Of a stretch of DNA of 6,457 nt, positions 6,040-6,457 are shown one piece after another. The first letter of the stretch is position 1, and each line of letters opens with the position of its first letter. A program made the position numbers and the translations under genes. Source of the stretch: Pseudomonadota bacterium (lineage in GTDB: Bacteria > Pseudomonadota > Gammaproteobacteria > Pseudomonadales > Azotimanducaceae); contig JAACDS010000135.1 in NCBI GenBank assembly GCA_009936895.1, positions 1 to 6,457 on the forward strand, written 5' to 3'. The notes beneath the pieces were generated by a model that searched no databases, had not been told where the DNA came from, and saw nothing but the letters and a program-made list of their open reading frames with translations.

Positions 6040-6457
6040 CTACCGAATAATCCGATTCGTTGGTTGCCCCGGTTCGACGTGTCAACTCTGGCAGCTTTTC
6101 CAACAAGCGCTCCGCTGCGTCAATGCCACTGCGAAACCCATCTTCATGGCCGCCCATACCCCAGTAAGCGCCGCAATAGAATGTCCGCTCGTTGCCGTTG
6201 ATCTCAATGCGGCGTTGCTGCGCTTCATAGGCATCGGCCCCCAACACAGGGTGCCGGTACTTTCGTTCAGTCCATATGCGCTTGGGTGCCTGCAAAGGAT
6301 TTAACGTAATAAAAAATTGTGGCCCGCGAATGCCCTGCACCCGATTCATCCAATACGTTGTCTCGGAGCGACCTGTTGCTTCGTCAATCCGCGCATTCCA
6401 GCTCGACCAATTTTTGGGGTCTCTGGGCATGTAGCTCGCATCGCCGTGCAGGATGAC
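6005..6457 (-). CDS. FAD-dependent amine-oxidase-like oxidoreductase, COG2907 type (5' partial, C-terminal part)
   Basis: The last 150 residues are visible; the frame stays open to the right edge, and the N-terminal FAD-binding Rossmann motif lies outside the window. Visible motifs are VILHGDASYMP at the cut end, WSSWNARI, TTYWMNRVQGI, FITLNP, and near the end FYCGAYWGMGGHEDGFRSGI. The last is the C-terminal FAD-contacting segment found in flavin amine oxidase and desaturase-type proteins. These match the predicted NAD/FAD-binding protein family COG2907. Relatives sit in photo-oxidative-stress and fatty-acid-modification loci with cfa-like methyltransferases, and some may act in furan fatty acid formation; whether this one does is not shown here. 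After the FAD segment a polar tail of roughly 30 residues runs to the TGA at 6005. The stop overlaps the possible starts of the DUF2878 gene, so the two probably form an operon. An ATG at 6430 is internal to the family's conserved region. Confidence 0.88.
   Translation of the reverse strand, partial: VILHGDASYMPRDPKNWSSWNARIDEATGRSETTYWMNRVQGIRGPQFFITLNPLQAPKRIWTERKYRHPVLGADAYEAQQRRIEINGNERTFYCGAYWGMGGHEDGFRSGIDAAERLLEKLPELTRRTGATNESDYSVDVGNADQRQGG

Overview
The window reads like a piece of a gammaproteobacterial chromosome. It is moderately GC-rich with dense coding, and the proteins resemble those of marine or environmental Gammaproteobacteria; this assignment rests on recognising families, not on a search. 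There is no mobile element, RNA gene or CRISPR array, and no gene-free stretch longer than about 200 bases.

Layout. The + strand carries the 3' part of a lipoprotein S41 peptidase with a PDZ domain (3-1604; its first codons lie off the left edge). After a 111-base gap with a perfect 8-bp hairpin comes an OmpR/PhoB-type response regulator (1716-2408). A 202-base gap follows, with a possible promoter and a perfect 9-bp hairpin, and then a class I CPD photolyase, phrB (2611-4020). The - strand carries, reading from the right edge inwards, the C-terminal part of a COG2907-like FAD-dependent oxidoreductase (6457-6005, truncated by the window), an overlapping DUF2878 membrane protein (6039-5464), and a two-transmembrane sensor histidine kinase (5361-4024). 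The kinase runs convergently into phrB with only 3 bases between the stop codons.

How the genes may work together. Photolyase, COG2907-type flavoprotein and DUF2878 protein recur together, from general knowledge of such clusters, in light or singlet-oxygen response loci (ChrR/sigma-E or LitR/CarH regulons) that also contain cyclopropane-fatty-acid-synthase-like methyltransferases. The right half is therefore probably the edge of a photo-oxidative-stress and membrane-lipid-modification locus. A response regulator and a histidine kinase flank phrB on opposite strands. They could be one two-component pair whose genes were separated, which would suggest (inference only) that two-component signalling, rather than or besides a MerR/B12 or anti-sigma sensor, is tied to this locus. 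The S41 lipoprotein protease upstream of the regulator would act in the envelope.

Most notable observations: the split two-component pair around the photolyase; changes in the photolyase at residues that hold the folate antenna in E. coli PhrB; a TTGACA promoter candidate with a long spacer and an 11-bp-phased repeat ahead of phrB; and cysteines next to both catalytic residues of the S41 protease.
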